The translations under genes were made by a program, and so were the position numbers. This document shows, piece after piece, positions 33,382 through 43,561 of a stretch of DNA of 64,000 bases. The DNA is taken from the NCBI GenBank assembly GCA_028292745.1, contig JAQGLT010000054.1, positions 1 through 64,000 of the forward strand, read 5' to 3'. A model generated the notes under the pieces. That model ran no database searches and was not told the DNA's origin. It saw only the letters and a program-made list of their open reading frames with translations. The stretch is from Polaromonas sp. Lineage in GTDB: Bacteria; Pseudomonadota; Gammaproteobacteria; Burkholderiales; Burkholderiaceae_C. Each line of letters starts with the position of its first letter. Position 1 is the stretch's first letter.

Positions 33382-36300
33382 ATGCACTCCATGGCCACAA
33401 CCCCCATCGCCTCCGAACCTGATGTTGCCATGAATGACTTAGGGCCTTTGGCCTGGGTGCTTGATGAGCTCCGTAAGTCGTTGGAAAGTGCTTCCAAGGC
33501 CCTCAAGCGATTCACTTCAGATGCGAGCCTTGCTCGTGGCTCGGATCTGGCAGCAATAGATGCAAGTCAATTGCGGATAGCGCGGCAACAGCTTCATCAG
33601 GCAGTTGGAGCATTGGAGGTTATCGGTTTGGTGGGCCCTGCATTGGTTCTCCGGGCCATGGAAGCTGCCGTGCAAAAATTTGTACAGCAGCCCGAACTTT
33701 GTAATCAGGATGCAGTTGCCAAAATCGAATACGCCAGTTTCGCGCTTACTGAATATCTTGAAGGAGTGCTTGCAGACAAGCCGGTGTCTGCGGTGTCACT
33801 TTTTCCTCAGTATCGCGATGTCCAGGAATTGGTACGTGCAGAACGTATTCATCCGGCTGATTTGTGGTCTTATGAATGGCGATGGCAGGAGCCTCAACTC
33901 TCTGTGCTGCCAAAGGCTCGTCACTATGACTCTGAAGCGCGTGCTGTTTTAGACCAATCTGTTCTCCAGCTTATGAAGGGAGGAGCCCCACAAGCGGCTC
34001 AGAACCTGCGGGATTTAAGTCTTGGATTCGCAGCCAATCAAATCGAACGCCAACCCAGGATTTTCTGGTTGATTGCGGCGGGATATTTTGAAGCAGTCGC
34101 TCACAACCTGCTAAGTTCTGATTTATATGTCAAACGCGCAGCTTCCCGAATTCTTCTTCAATACTCTTCACTGGCCAAAGGCGATACGTCTATTTCCGAG
34201 CGTTTGGCACTCGATTTGCTTTTTTTCTGTGTCCAGGCTGTGGCAAAACGTGTCAGTAATACACCCGTATTGTCAGCTGTACGTTTAGCCTATAGGCTGA
34301 CTCAATTTAAGCCAGTGGATTACGAGTTAGTGCAGTTTGGTCGTTTTGATCCGGCTTTATTGGCACAAGCTCGCAAACGTATTGTTCTAGCCAAAGATGC
34401 ATGGTCTTCACTTTGTGCTGGAGACATCAGCAAAATTAAGCTGGTGGCGGATCAGTTTAGTCTAGTGACGGACTCGTTGCGAAAATTGCATGCCGCCAGT
34501 GAACCGCTTGCACAGGCTTTGACTCAAGCAATTGAAGTCACTGTGCATACTGGCCAAGCACCTGCTATTCCATTGGCAATGGAAGTTGCTACCTCAATAC
34601 TGTATCTGGAAGCCGTGTTTGATGATTTAGACCCAGCTGATCCAAAATTGGCGATAAGAACCGCTAGTTTGGCAGAGCGGCTCGAAGGAGTGAGAAATGG
34701 TGGTGAGCCACAACCACTTGAAGCCTGGATGGAGGAGTTGTATCGTCGGGTCAGCGACAAACAGACGATGGGCAGTGTAGTGAGCGAATTACGCGTGTCA
34801 CTTAATGAACTAGAAGGATCGCTCGACTTATTTTTTCGTAATCCGAAAGACAAAACTAGTTTGCAGCCGGTACCGGGACAGCTGTCTCAGATGCGCGGAG
34901 TGCTGTCGGTGCTAGGACTAGATCAGGCATCTAGAGCTGTTTTGCATATGAAGAACAGCGTCGAGAAGCTGCTTGCTGCAGAAATTGATTTAAATATTGT
35001 GCAGAGTACAGGGACATTCGATCATTTCGGCAACAACCTCGGTGCCTTAAGCTTTCTGATCGACATGCTTGATTACCAGCCTGCACTAGCTAAAAAGCTG
35101 TTCGTCTACGATGAAGAAAAGGACGAACTCAAACCGATGATGGGCCGTTCGCAAAATACAGGCACCGCTGCATCCACAATTACTGTTAATAATGAGCCGT
35201 TGCCTGAATTCAATCTTCGCGAGGCTGAAATTCTTGCGACTGCAGAAACAGTCACAAAAGACATAGAACATAGCGCAATTCCTGCTGAGTTGCCAATGTT
35301 GGTTCAAGCCAAAGCGGTTAAACAAGAAACTATTCTTGAGCTTTGTGCGGACACTAAAGCTGCTACCCCAAATAGCGCTACGGTTCCCGCCGTAGTGTCG
35401 ATCCCGGCTGCTCCAGTTGATCAGCTCACCTCAATGGACTTTGAAGAAGACGATTTACGGGATATTTTCCTTGAGGAAGCTCGTGAAGTAGCTGTTAATG
35501 CAGTCGAAGCAATCCAGACGTTAGCGAGTGATCCTGAAGACAGTGAACAATTAACGGTACTGCGCCGTGCATTTCACACTCTCAAGGGCAGTGCGCGTAT
35601 GGTTGGGCTTGGAGAGTTTGGCGAAGCAGCTTGGGCAATGGAGCAGCTGCTCAATAGTTGGCTGGCTGACCAAAAAACACCTACAAAGGAATTCCGCAAT
35701 CTGTGCTTTGAAGTTATTACAGGTTTTGAAGGCTGGATCGCTGATATTGCGTCGAGCCAGGATGGCAAATGGTTAGCCGCTCCATTCTGTAAGAGCGCAG
35801 AAGCGATGCGTATCGAAGGTCAGTACATCACACTGAACCTGTCAGAAACAGCCATTAATTTGCTTGCTTCATCAGCCTCAGCTGCTGTGCCTGCTGTTGA
35901 AGATAGATTCCAGGCCAATGCGGATCGCGATGCTGCGATGGAATTTGACATCATTTCCAATAGCAAACATACCTCAGCATCCGTTGACGCAACTGTTGAG
36001 CAAGAAAGGAAAACCGGGACTGAACTGGACGAGTTTGACTTCGATGATCTCTTTGCTCAGTCTGATGATATTGAGGCGCTATCCGTTGCGATGGAATCTG
36101 CACAGCCTATTAAATTGCCAGAGGCTGAATTCGAGAAATACTTGGAGACTGAAATTGCTGGATCTGTGGCTGATGCTGATGGAATCTTGAAGATTAACGT
36201 TCCAGGGGAATCAGAATTTGCTTTGGCTGCTGAAGCTGCCAAGCATATCGATGATGGAAAAGAAGATGCAGTTAAAATTATTGATGGCTTGCGAATAGGC

Positions 36301-39300
36301 CTACCACTTTACAACGTGTATCTAAACGAGGCCGATGAATGGTCGCGTCGCTTGGCAAATGAAATCGCCGAGTGGGCCCTTGAGAGTCATCAGCCGATAA
36401 GTGCCTCTACTGTGGCATTCGCGCATTCATTGGCAGGAAGCTCTGCCACTGTCGGTTTTATTGCATTGTCTGAGATGGCTCGCTCATTGGAGCATGCGTT
36501 GGAAAACTCGCGCAATCACCACAATCATGGTGCTTCTGCCTATGGCCAATTGTTTATTGAGGCTGCCGAAGACATACGCCGCTTGCTTCATCAGTTTGCA
36601 GCAGGGTTCCTGAAACAGCCTCAACCTGACATTCTTGATCGCTTGAATAAGTTGGAATTTGCTGATTCTGTTTTACCTCAGACTTATGAGGAGACCGCTG
36701 TTGAACTTGTTTCTGAGTCCACACAGACAGCAGGTGAAAATTATGCTGTGAAAGTTGCGAAAATCCCTGAGACACAAGCTGTACCTATTCCAGAAGCCAA
36801 GCCGCTAGTGGTAATCCAGTCTGTTCAGGCAAGCGTATTGGCGGAAAAAGTCATGGTTTCGGCCAGTGTAAAAACTGTAGGCATTCAACTTCATGATGAC
36901 CTCAATGACGATATCGACGCTGTCGATGCGATTGATCCTGACCTGTTCCCGATTTTCGAAGAGGAATGTGCGGAATTAATGCCTCGTCTGGGCTCAGCCT
37001 TGCGCCAGTGGGCCGAAAGCCCTGCCGGTCAAGGGCCGCGACTGGAAGTTCTGCGTGTGCTGCACACCCTAAAAGGGAGTGCTCGCTTGGCAGGAGCCAT
37101 GCGTCTTGGAGAAATGGCCCACCGTATTGAATCGGAAATCGCATTTGTCAGTTCTGAATCTGCGTCAAGTCAAGAGTTTGAACCAATGATGACGCGCTTT
37201 GACAGAATGCAGACAGCCTTTGAAGGTTTGCGTCATTCTGATACGGCAGGGGCTCAAGTGTTGCCGGTAACCATGGTTGACGCGGTACCTATAGCTGTCA
37301 TTGAGTCAGCTACGGATAAGGTCAATATTCTCAAGTCCGAAGTTGCAAATAAGAAGGTTGCCAAGGATGCAGCAGGCGCAAGCGACACGGTACATGTGAA
37401 TAGCGACGTCAAGAAAATCGAGATTCCCGCCCCTCAGGGGATGGTCATGCAGCCCCTGCGGCAAGCAGCCAATGCATCTATCCGGGTACGTACGCAATTG
37501 CTTGACCGCATGGTCAACCAAGCGGGCGAGGTCATGATTACCCGCTCGCGTCTGGAAGCGGAAATCGGCCAGTTGCGAATATCGCTCAATGACATGACAG
37601 GAAGCTTGGTCCGGCTGCGTCAGCAGTTGCGCGATGTTGAGCTACAAGCTGAAACGCAGATGCAATCGCGCCTGGCCTTGGCAAAAGAGGCGCAAGCGGG
37701 TTTTGACCCGCTTGAGTTTGACCGCTTTACCCGTGTTCAGGAACTGACGCGAATGATGGCTGAGTCAGTTAACGACGTGGCCACTGTGCAGCGTACCTTG
37801 CAGCGCACAATTGAAGCAACCGAAGATGACTTGATCGCCCAGTCTCGTCAGACACGTGAACTGCAGCGGGATTTGCTGCGTACGCGGATGGTCGAGTTTG
37901 AAAGTGTTTCCGAACGGCTGTATCGTGTTGTCCGGCAAGCCTCTAAGGAGACTGGTAAACAGGTACGGCTGGATCTGTTAGGTGGCAGTCTGGAGATGGA
38001 TCGCGGCATGCTGGACAGGATGATGCCGGCTTTTGAGCACCTGCTGCGAAATTGCGTGACGCACGGGATTGAAGCGCCACAGGTTCGCATGGAGGCAGGC
38101 AAGGAGCCTGTCGGTTTGATCACTATCCACGTTCGCCAGGAAGGGAATGACGTATCTGTGGAGTTCAGCGATGATGGCGCTGGACTGGATTTGGTTCGCA
38201 TTCGCAAGCAGGGTATTCGTCTTGGCTTGGTAACGGCTGACCAAGTGGCAGATGCCGAAGCAGCTGCCAACTTGATTTTCCTCCCGGGCTTTTCCACAGC
38301 AGAAGAAGTGACCGAACTTGCAGGGCGAGGCATCGGCATGGATGTGGTTCGTACGGATGTGCTTGGAGTAGGGGGCAGGATTAAAACCTCGACCGTTGCT
38401 GGAAAAGGCACGCATTTCACACTGGTATTGCCGCTGACCACTGCCGTGACACAGGTGGTAATGATTCGTGCTGGAACGATGTCGGTTGGTGTTCCCGCCA
38501 ATGTAGTAGAGATGGTTCGGCGCCTCCCGGTTGCTGACTTGCAGCAGGCATACCGTACAGGCATGCTCGATTTTGGAGGGGAGGCCGTGCCTTTCTTCTG
38601 GTCAGGAGCTTTGCTCCAGGCATCGCATTCCAGCAGTGAACCACAGGGTAAACATATCCCGGTCGTTATTTTCCGGAGTGCAGCCCAGCGTATCGCAATG
38701 CACGTAGATGAGGTCTTGGGCAACCGAGAAGTGGTGGTTAAAAATCTGGGGCCTCAATTGTCAGGTTTGCCTGGTCTGACCGGCATGTCCGTGTTGCCTT
38801 CTGGCGCTGTGGTCCTGATTTACAACCCTGTCGCCCTGTCGGCGGTTTATGGCGAGCAAGCACGGGCTTGGACCCAAGAGCGCATGGGTGCTGATGCGCT
38901 TGGTGCTCCTGGCCGCAAGGGAACAACAATTTCAGATGCTTCAGCAACGCCGAAACTGCCGCTGATCCTGGTTGTAGATGATTCAATTACGGTACGACGT
39001 GTTACCCAGCGCTTGTTGCTGCGTGATGGTTACCGTGTGGCAATGGCTGCCGATGGGCTGCAAGCGCTGGAACGGTTGCAGGAGGAACTGCCTGCCGTCG
39101 TGCTGTCCGATATTGAAATGCCGCGCATGGACGGTTTCGACTTGGCGCGCAACATTCGGGGAGACGAACGTACCAAAGACTTGCCAATCATCATGATTAC
39201 TTCGCGTATTGCTGGTAAACATAACGAACATGCAATGGAGCTTGGCGTTAACCATTACCTCGGCAAGCCTTATTCAGAAGATGAGTTGCTGCGGCTGGTG

Positions 39301-39339
39301 CGACATTACTGCTCACTGAAAACCGAAGTTATGGCTTAA
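33382..39339 (+). CDS. chpA: CheA-type hybrid kinase ChpA with multiple Hpt domains
   Basis: The 1985-residue protein is the central kinase of the Pil-Chp system. After about 650 residues of helical, Hpt-like N-terminus it has phosphotransfer motifs HTLKGSARMVG (His732), HSLAGSSATVG (His1015) and HTLKGSARLAG (His1228), then a dimerisation region, a HATPase domain (LLRNCVTHGIEAP near 1555; GRGIGMDVV), a CheW-like domain and a C-terminal receiver with Asp1910 (VVLSDIEMPRMDGF). The sequence is strikingly lower in G+C than genes further away, though the operon is a conserved one. It follows pilJ by 59 bases. Confidence 0.95.
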   Translation: MHSMATTPIASEPDVAMNDLGPLAWVLDELRKSLESASKALKRFTSDASLARGSDLAAIDASQLRIARQQLHQAVGALEVIGLVGPALVLRAMEAAVQKFVQQPELCNQDAVAKIEYASFALTEYLEGVLADKPVSAVSLFPQYRDVQELVRAERIHPADLWSYEWRWQEPQLSVLPKARHYDSEARAVLDQSVLQLMKGGAPQAAQNLRDLSLGFAANQIERQPRIFWLIAAGYFEAVAHNLLSSDLYVKRAASRILLQYSSLAKGDTSISERLALDLLFFCVQAVAKRVSNTPVLSAVRLAYRLTQFKPVDYELVQFGRFDPALLAQARKRIVLAKDAWSSLCAGDISKIKLVADQFSLVTDSLRKLHAASEPLAQALTQAIEVTVHTGQAPAIPLAMEVATSILYLEAVFDDLDPADPKLAIRTASLAERLEGVRNGGEPQPLEAWMEELYRRVSDKQTMGSVVSELRVSLNELEGSLDLFFRNPKDKTSLQPVPGQLSQMRGVLSVLGLDQASRAVLHMKNSVEKLLAAEIDLNIVQSTGTFDHFGNNLGALSFLIDMLDYQPALAKKLFVYDEEKDELKPMMGRSQNTGTAASTITVNNEPLPEFNLREAEILATAETVTKDIEHSAIPAELPMLVQAKAVKQETILELCADTKAATPNSATVPAVVSIPAAPVDQLTSMDFEEDDLRDIFLEEAREVAVNAVEAIQTLASDPEDSEQLTVLRRAFHTLKGSARMVGLGEFGEAAWAMEQLLNSWLADQKTPTKEFRNLCFEVITGFEGWIADIASSQDGKWLAAPFCKSAEAMRIEGQYITLNLSETAINLLASSASAAVPAVEDRFQANADRDAAMEFDIISNSKHTSASVDATVEQERKTGTELDEFDFDDLFAQSDDIEALSVAMESAQPIKLPEAEFEKYLETEIAGSVADADGILKINVPGESEFALAAEAAKHIDDGKEDAVKIIDGLRIGLPLYNVYLNEADEWSRRLANEIAEWALESHQPISASTVAFAHSLAGSSATVGFIALSEMARSLEHALENSRNHHNHGASAYGQLFIEAAEDIRRLLHQFAAGFLKQPQPDILDRLNKLEFADSVLPQTYEETAVELVSESTQTAGENYAVKVAKIPETQAVPIPEAKPLVVIQSVQASVLAEKVMVSASVKTVGIQLHDDLNDDIDAVDAIDPDLFPIFEEECAELMPRLGSALRQWAESPAGQGPRLEVLRVLHTLKGSARLAGAMRLGEMAHRIESEIAFVSSESASSQEFEPMMTRFDRMQTAFEGLRHSDTAGAQVLPVTMVDAVPIAVIESATDKVNILKSEVANKKVAKDAAGASDTVHVNSDVKKIEIPAPQGMVMQPLRQAANASIRVRTQLLDRMVNQAGEVMITRSRLEAEIGQLRISLNDMTGSLVRLRQQLRDVELQAETQMQSRLALAKEAQAGFDPLEFDRFTRVQELTRMMAESVNDVATVQRTLQRTIEATEDDLIAQSRQTRELQRDLLRTRMVEFESVSERLYRVVRQASKETGKQVRLDLLGGSLEMDRGMLDRMMPAFEHLLRNCVTHGIEAPQVRMEAGKEPVGLITIHVRQEGNDVSVEFSDDGAGLDLVRIRKQGIRLGLVTADQVADAEAAANLIFLPGFSTAEEVTELAGRGIGMDVVRTDVLGVGGRIKTSTVAGKGTHFTLVLPLTTAVTQVVMIRAGTMSVGVPANVVEMVRRLPVADLQQAYRTGMLDFGGEAVPFFWSGALLQASHSSSEPQGKHIPVVIFRSAAQRIAMHVDEVLGNREVVVKNLGPQLSGLPGLTGMSVLPSGAVVLIYNPVALSAVYGEQARAWTQERMGADALGAPGRKGTTISDASATPKLPLILVVDDSITVRRVTQRLLLRDGYRVAMAADGLQALERLQEELPAVVLSDIEMPRMDGFDLARNIRGDERTKDLPIIMITSRIAGKHNEHAMELGVNHYLGKPYSEDELLRLVRHYCSLKTEVMA

Positions 39340-39342
39340 AAC

Positions 39343-39392
39343 TGCCTGTACCGCAGGAGGGGCGTGCTCAAGCAGCTATTTAAGTGATAGCG
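39343..39392 (+). repeat. Interspersed GCTAT/ATAGC repeat, copy 6, reaching into the photolyase gene
   Basis: The copy ends with GCTCAAGCA and GCTATTTAAGTGATAGCG. Its palindrome overlaps the last codons of phrB, so the final Ala-Ile-Thr and the stop codon of photolyase come from the repeat. It sits between convergent chpA and phrB. Confidence 0.72.
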
Positions 39393-40879
39393 CCATCAAT
39401 TGAGAACTGCTTCGGGCTTTTGACAATCGCGTAGCGTTGCAAAGTAAGCACGCGCGCTTGCGGATGGGCTATGACAGGCATGGCATAGTTGTCGCCCAGC
39501 TGTACACCTGCTGCTGCAAGCTCCATTGGGGTGGCCAGCCAGGGACTGTGCAAAGCTGGGGTAGGCAGCTTGTGCAGGACTGGAAGGTATTTCCGGATGA
39601 ATTTGCCCTCATCATCAAATTTTTGACTTTGGCTCGTAGGGTTAAAGATTCGGAAGTACGGCTGTGCGTCGCAACCTGAACTGGCGGCCCATTGCCAGCC
39701 GCCATTGTTTGAAGCCAGATCGAAATCATTGAGTTTTTCGGCAAAGTAACGCTCGCCCCAACGCCAGTCGATGCCTAGATCCTTGACCAGGAAACTGGCG
39801 GTCACCATGCGCAGGCGGTTATGCATATAGCCCGTCTGGTTGAGCTGGGTCATGGCCGCGTCGACCAACGGGTAACCGGTTTGCCCAATGCACCAGGCAC
39901 GAAACAGCGTTTCGGCCTTTTCCCCTTGTTCCCACACAATTGCGTCGTAAGCGGGTTTGAAAGAGCTGCCGGCGACATGAGGGAAATTCGACAGAATCTG
40001 AGCGTAAAAATCGCGCCATATCAACTCGCTCAGCCATATGGCTGCCCCAGGTTCATGTGCCTGCGCAAGTGCAATCGAAGCTAATTTCCTGATGGAGACG
40101 GTGCCAAAGCGCAAATGCACGCTGAGGTGGCTGGGGCCTTTGGCCGCCGGAAAGTCACGTGTCTTCGAGTACTGTTGCATGCGCTGCAAAAAGTCATCCA
40201 AAAGCCGGGCGCCGCCCTGACTGCCGGTGGGCATCTTGAGTAAGGATAAATTGGTGCATCCAAACCCTAGCTCTGCCAAGGAAGGCACGCCAATTGGTTC
40301 ATTCGCTGGCCTGGGGGCCAATGCAGAGGCGTAACGCTCAACCGCATAGGGCTTGACGTAAAACGGCTCTGCTTTTTTCAACCAGGCATTTTTGTAGGGC
40401 GTGTAGACGGTGTAAGGTTTGCCCGCCAGGTTCAATAGCTCGTTTCGTTCAAAGACGAGATGGTCCTTGAACGTGTGAAATGCGATGCCAGCGCTTTCCA
40501 GCAAACCCTGTACCTCGGCATCGCGGGCCAGACTGTACGGTTCGTCATCATGGTTGGCAAAAACCGCGTCGACCGACAGCCTGGATGCCAATACAGGCAG
40601 AGCGTCCACCGCGGTCGCATGACAGGTCAGCAAGCCGGCTGGTGCGGATAAATATGCGGGACCAAGATGCTGCAGTTGGCGGTTCAGGTCGACCAGGGAT
40701 TCGCGGATGAACTCCACACGGCGGTCCACGCGCGGCAGCTGATCCAAAATCGCACGGTCAAAGATAAAGGCACAAAAGACCTGGTCACAGGATTTCAATG
40801 CATGGTAGAGCGCAGCATTGTCTTCGGCCCGCAAGTCCCGCCTGAACCACATCAGGCCTGTTTTGTATTTTTTATGCAT
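39380..40879 (-). CDS. phrB: Class I CPD photolyase
   Basis: Photolyase repairs cyclobutane pyrimidine dimers using blue light and reduced FAD. The start at 40879 (MHKKYKTGLMWFRRDLRAED) is the family start; the longer frame adds 26 residues. The 499-residue product has the N-terminal antenna domain and the FAD domain with ELIWRDFYAQIL, TGYPLVDAAMTQLNQTGYMH, NRLRM and NNGGWQWAASSGCDAQPYFR. Its last three residues are encoded by an interspersed repeat. Confidence 0.95.
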   Translation of the reverse strand: MHKKYKTGLMWFRRDLRAEDNAALYHALKSCDQVFCAFIFDRAILDQLPRVDRRVEFIRESLVDLNRQLQHLGPAYLSAPAGLLTCHATAVDALPVLASRLSVDAVFANHDDEPYSLARDAEVQGLLESAGIAFHTFKDHLVFERNELLNLAGKPYTVYTPYKNAWLKKAEPFYVKPYAVERYASALAPRPANEPIGVPSLAELGFGCTNLSLLKMPTGSQGGARLLDDFLQRMQQYSKTRDFPAAKGPSHLSVHLRFGTVSIRKLASIALAQAHEPGAAIWLSELIWRDFYAQILSNFPHVAGSSFKPAYDAIVWEQGEKAETLFRAWCIGQTGYPLVDAAMTQLNQTGYMHNRLRMVTASFLVKDLGIDWRWGERYFAEKLNDFDLASNNGGWQWAASSGCDAQPYFRIFNPTSQSQKFDDEGKFIRKYLPVLHKLPTPALHSPWLATPMELAAAGVQLGDNYAMPVIAHPQARVLTLQRYAIVKSPKQFSIDGAIT

Positions 40880-41004
40880 GTCGCTGATGGTAGTGAAAAC
40901 AGGCCGGGCCAATGGGCTGCGCCAGCGAATCGGGCCGGCTGCAAGACGGGAATTCATGCCGTGAAGCCGCCGCTCATCCGCGCCCGAACGCGTAAAATCG
41001 ATCC

Positions 41005-41595
41005 ATGGCCACGGAATCCCCCCCTTCGATCAACCTCACGCATCATTTCCTCATCGCCATGCCCGGGCTGGAGGATGAAGCCTTTTCGAAAAGTGTGATC
41101 TATATGTGCGAGCACAGCGAACGCGGTGCTTTGGGCCTGATCATCAACAAGCCCAGCGACATCAACGTTCAGGGCCTGTTCGACAAGGTCGAGCTGCCCC
41201 TGCGCCGCGACGATCTGACGCAAACCCCGGTGTTCCAGGGCGGGCCGGTGCAGACCGAACGCGGGTTTGTCCTGCACGAGCCCATGATGCCGGGCAATGA
41301 ATCGGTTTATGCCTCAACCATGTCGATTCCTGGCGGTCTGGAAATGACCACTTCCAAGGATGTGCTGGAAGCCCTGTCGACGGGGGCCGGCCCGCGTAAG
41401 GTATTTGTTTCGCTCGGCTATTCGGCTTGGGGTGAAGGCCAGCTGGAATCGGAATTGCTGGATAACAGCTGGCTGACCGTGGCCGCCGATCTGGCGGTTA
41501 TTTTCGACACGCCGGTGGAAGAGCGCTACGACAAGGCGCTGCTGCTGCTGGGCCTGGAAAGCTGGATGATCTCTCCCACCGCTGGTCATGCATGA
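41005..41595 (+). CDS. YqgE/AlgH family protein (UPF0301)
   Basis: The 196-residue product has the family strings LTHHFLIAMPGLEDEAFSKSV, GLIINKPSDINV and GYSAWGEGQLESELLDNSW. The biochemical function of the family is not settled. It overlaps ruvX by four bases, and the order yqgE-ruvX-pyrR-pyrB-pyrC' is the same as in Pseudomonas aeruginosa. Confidence 0.92.
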   Translation: MATESPPSINLTHHFLIAMPGLEDEAFSKSVIYMCEHSERGALGLIINKPSDINVQGLFDKVELPLRRDDLTQTPVFQGGPVQTERGFVLHEPMMPGNESVYASTMSIPGGLEMTTSKDVLEALSTGAGPRKVFVSLGYSAWGEGQLESELLDNSWLTVAADLAVIFDTPVEERYDKALLLLGLESWMISPTAGHA

Positions 41596-42059
41596 GCCTG
41601 AAGGCGCGTGCGGAACCCAGCCACGCCCAGCCTGAAGCGTTGATGACGGCTAAATTACGCCTGCCGGCATCCATGCAGACCTTTTTGGCCTTCGACTATG
41701 GACTCAAGCGTACCGGCGTGGCGTCAGGCAACATTTTGACCCGCACCGCCTCGCCGCAAGCCACCATTGCTGCAGAAGGAATGGCGCGTTTCCCCCACAT
41801 TCAGGCCCGAATCGAGGCGTGGCAGCCCGACGCGCTGGTGGTTGGCATCCCGTTTCATCCTGACGGGGCCAGCCACGACAATACCCTGCGCGCGCAAAAG
41901 TTTGCCCGCCAGCTGCGCGGCCGCTTTGGCCTGCAGGTTTTCGAGGTTGATGAGCGCTACAGCACCACTGAAGCCTTGGCCGGCGGCGCCCGGGATGCGG
42001 ATGCCGCCTCGGCGTGCATCATTCTGGAGCAGTTTTTAAGGAGTCTTCCCCATGAGTAA
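41592..42059 (+). CDS. ruvX: RuvX/YqgF family RNase H-fold protein
   Basis: YqgF-family proteins have a RuvC-like fold; the E. coli member is linked to 16S rRNA 5'-end processing. The 155-residue product has the core FLAFDYGLKRTGVASG, LVVGIPFHPDG and VDERYSTTEA, with acidic residues at the family positions. The start is uncertain: the ATG at 41592 overlaps the yqgE stop, but ATGs at 41643 or 41673 would match the usual length better. It overlaps pyrR by eight bases. Confidence 0.88.
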   Translation: MSLKARAEPSHAQPEALMTAKLRLPASMQTFLAFDYGLKRTGVASGNILTRTASPQATIAAEGMARFPHIQARIEAWQPDALVVGIPFHPDGASHDNTLRAQKFARQLRGRFGLQVFEVDERYSTTEALAGGARDADAASACIILEQFLRSLPHE

Positions 42060-42570
42060 CCTGGTCCTTGATGCCGAGGCGCTTTACACCGATTTGCTGC
42101 GCGGCGTGCGTCAGCAGCTGACGGTGTCCAGGCAGCCGCCGCGCCTGGTGGGTGTTGCCTCGGGCGGGGCCTGGCTGGCGCAGCGGCTGCAAAAAGACCT
42201 GGGCCTGGACGAAGCCATCGGGGTGTTGTCGTCTTCGATGCATCGCGATGACTTTTCGCAGCGCGGGCTGGCCTGCAGCGGCCAGACCCTGCTGCCCTTT
42301 GATGTGAACGGCGCGCACCTGATCGTCATTGACGATGTGCTCTATACCGGGCGAACCATACGCGCCGTGCTCAATGAGCTGTTCGACTACGGCCGGCCGG
42401 CCAGTGTCAGGCTGATGGTCCTGGTCGATCGGGGCGGACGCGAACTGCCGGTGCAGGCTGATCTGGCCGTTGCCCGCGTGACTTTGCCGGCTTCACAGAC
42501 ATTGGAACTGGCCCGCGCCGCCGACGGCCGCTTCAGCTTTCAGCTGCAGAGCCTGCCACTTCCCGTCTGA
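42052..42570 (+). CDS. pyrR: PyrR-family uracil phosphoribosyltransferase-like protein
   Basis: The 172-residue product has the PRPP-binding loop [19 protein letters not shown] and the PyrR-type strings [14 protein letters not shown] and [15 protein letters not shown]. In Bacillus PyrR is an RNA-binding attenuator; in Gram-negative relatives the role next to pyrB is unclear. The gene overlaps ruvX and precedes pyrB by 28 bases. I see no attenuator-like hairpin in that short gap. Confidence 0.93.
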   Translation: MSNLVLDAEALYTDLLRGVRQQLTVSRQPPRLVGVASGGAWLAQRLQKDLGLDEAIGVLSSSMHRDDFSQRGLACSGQTLLPFDVNGAHLIVIDDVLYTGRTIRAVLNELFDYGRPASVRLMVLVDRGGRELPVQADLAVARVTLPASQTLELARAADGRFSFQLQSLPLPV

Positions 42571-42598
42571 ATTCCCAAGCGTAAAAGGAACCTACCGC

Positions 42599-43561
42599 GT
42601 GCTGTATCGACGAAACCCACAACTCAACAAGCATGGCGAACTGATCCATCTGCTGTCAACCGAAGGCTTGCCCAAGGCGACATTGACCCAAATTCTGGAC
42701 ACTGCCGCCAACTTTGTCTCGGTCAGCAGCCGCGATGTCAAAAAAGTGCCGTTGCTGCGCGGCAAAAGCGTGTTCAACCTGTTTTTTGAAAACTCGACCC
42801 GCACCCGCACCACTTTCGAAATTGCCGCTACCCGCTTGTCGGCCGATGTTATCAACCTGGACATTGCGCGCTCATCGGCATCCAAGGGCGAGTCCTTGCT
42901 CGACACCATCGCCAACCTGAGCGCCATGGCGGCTGACATTTTCGTGGTGCGCCACGGCGAATCGGGCGCGCCCTACCTGATCGCCCAGCATGTCGCGCCG
43001 CATGTGCATGTCGTCAATGCAGGCGACGGGCGCCATGCGCATCCGACCCAGGGATTGCTGGACATGTACACCATCCGGCACTACAAGAAGGATTTCAGCA
43101 ACCTGACGGTTGCCATCGTGGGCGATGTGCTGCATTCCCGCGTGGCGCGCTCCGACATCCATGCGCTGACCACGCTGGGCTGCCCCGACGTGCGGGTGGT
43201 CGGCCCCAAGACACTGGTGCCGGCCGATATGGCGCAGATGGGTGTGCGTGTCTGCAATACGCTGGAAGAGGGCATCAGGAACGCTGACGTGGTCATCATG
43301 CTGCGGCTGCAAAACGAGCGCATGACCGGCGCGCTGCTGCCCAGCAGTCAGGAGTTTTCCAAAAGCTTTGGCCTGACGACTGAAAAGCTGCAGCTGGCCA
43401 AGCCCGATGCCATCGTCATGCATCCGGGCCCGATCAACCGGGGAGTGGAAATCGACTCGGCCGTGGTCGATGGCGCACAGAGCGTGATCCTGCCGCAAGT
43501 CACTTTCGGGATTGCGGTTCGCATGGCCGTCATGAGCATCGTCGCAGGAAATGAAGCATGA
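42599..43561 (+). CDS. pyrB: Aspartate carbamoyltransferase catalytic subunit PyrB
   Basis: PyrB condenses carbamoyl phosphate with aspartate in pyrimidine synthesis. The GTG start at 42599 follows AAAAGGAA. The 320-residue product has the carbamoyl-phosphate motif [12 protein letters not shown], the 80s-loop Ser and Lys (SSASKGES), [13 protein letters not shown] and [11 protein letters not shown]. No regulatory PyrI is present; instead a non-catalytic dihydroorotase follows, which in Pseudomonas forms a dodecamer with PyrB. Confidence 0.97.
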   Translation: MLYRRNPQLNKHGELIHLLSTEGLPKATLTQILDTAANFVSVSSRDVKKVPLLRGKSVFNLFFENSTRTRTTFEIAATRLSADVINLDIARSSASKGESLLDTIANLSAMAADIFVVRHGESGAPYLIAQHVAPHVHVVNAGDGRHAHPTQGLLDMYTIRHYKKDFSNLTVAIVGDVLHSRVARSDIHALTTLGCPDVRVVGPKTLVPADMAQMGVRVCNTLEEGIRNADVVIMLRLQNERMTGALLPSSQEFSKSFGLTTEKLQLAKPDAIVMHPGPINRGVEIDSAVVDGAQSVILPQVTFGIAVRMAVMSIVAGNEA

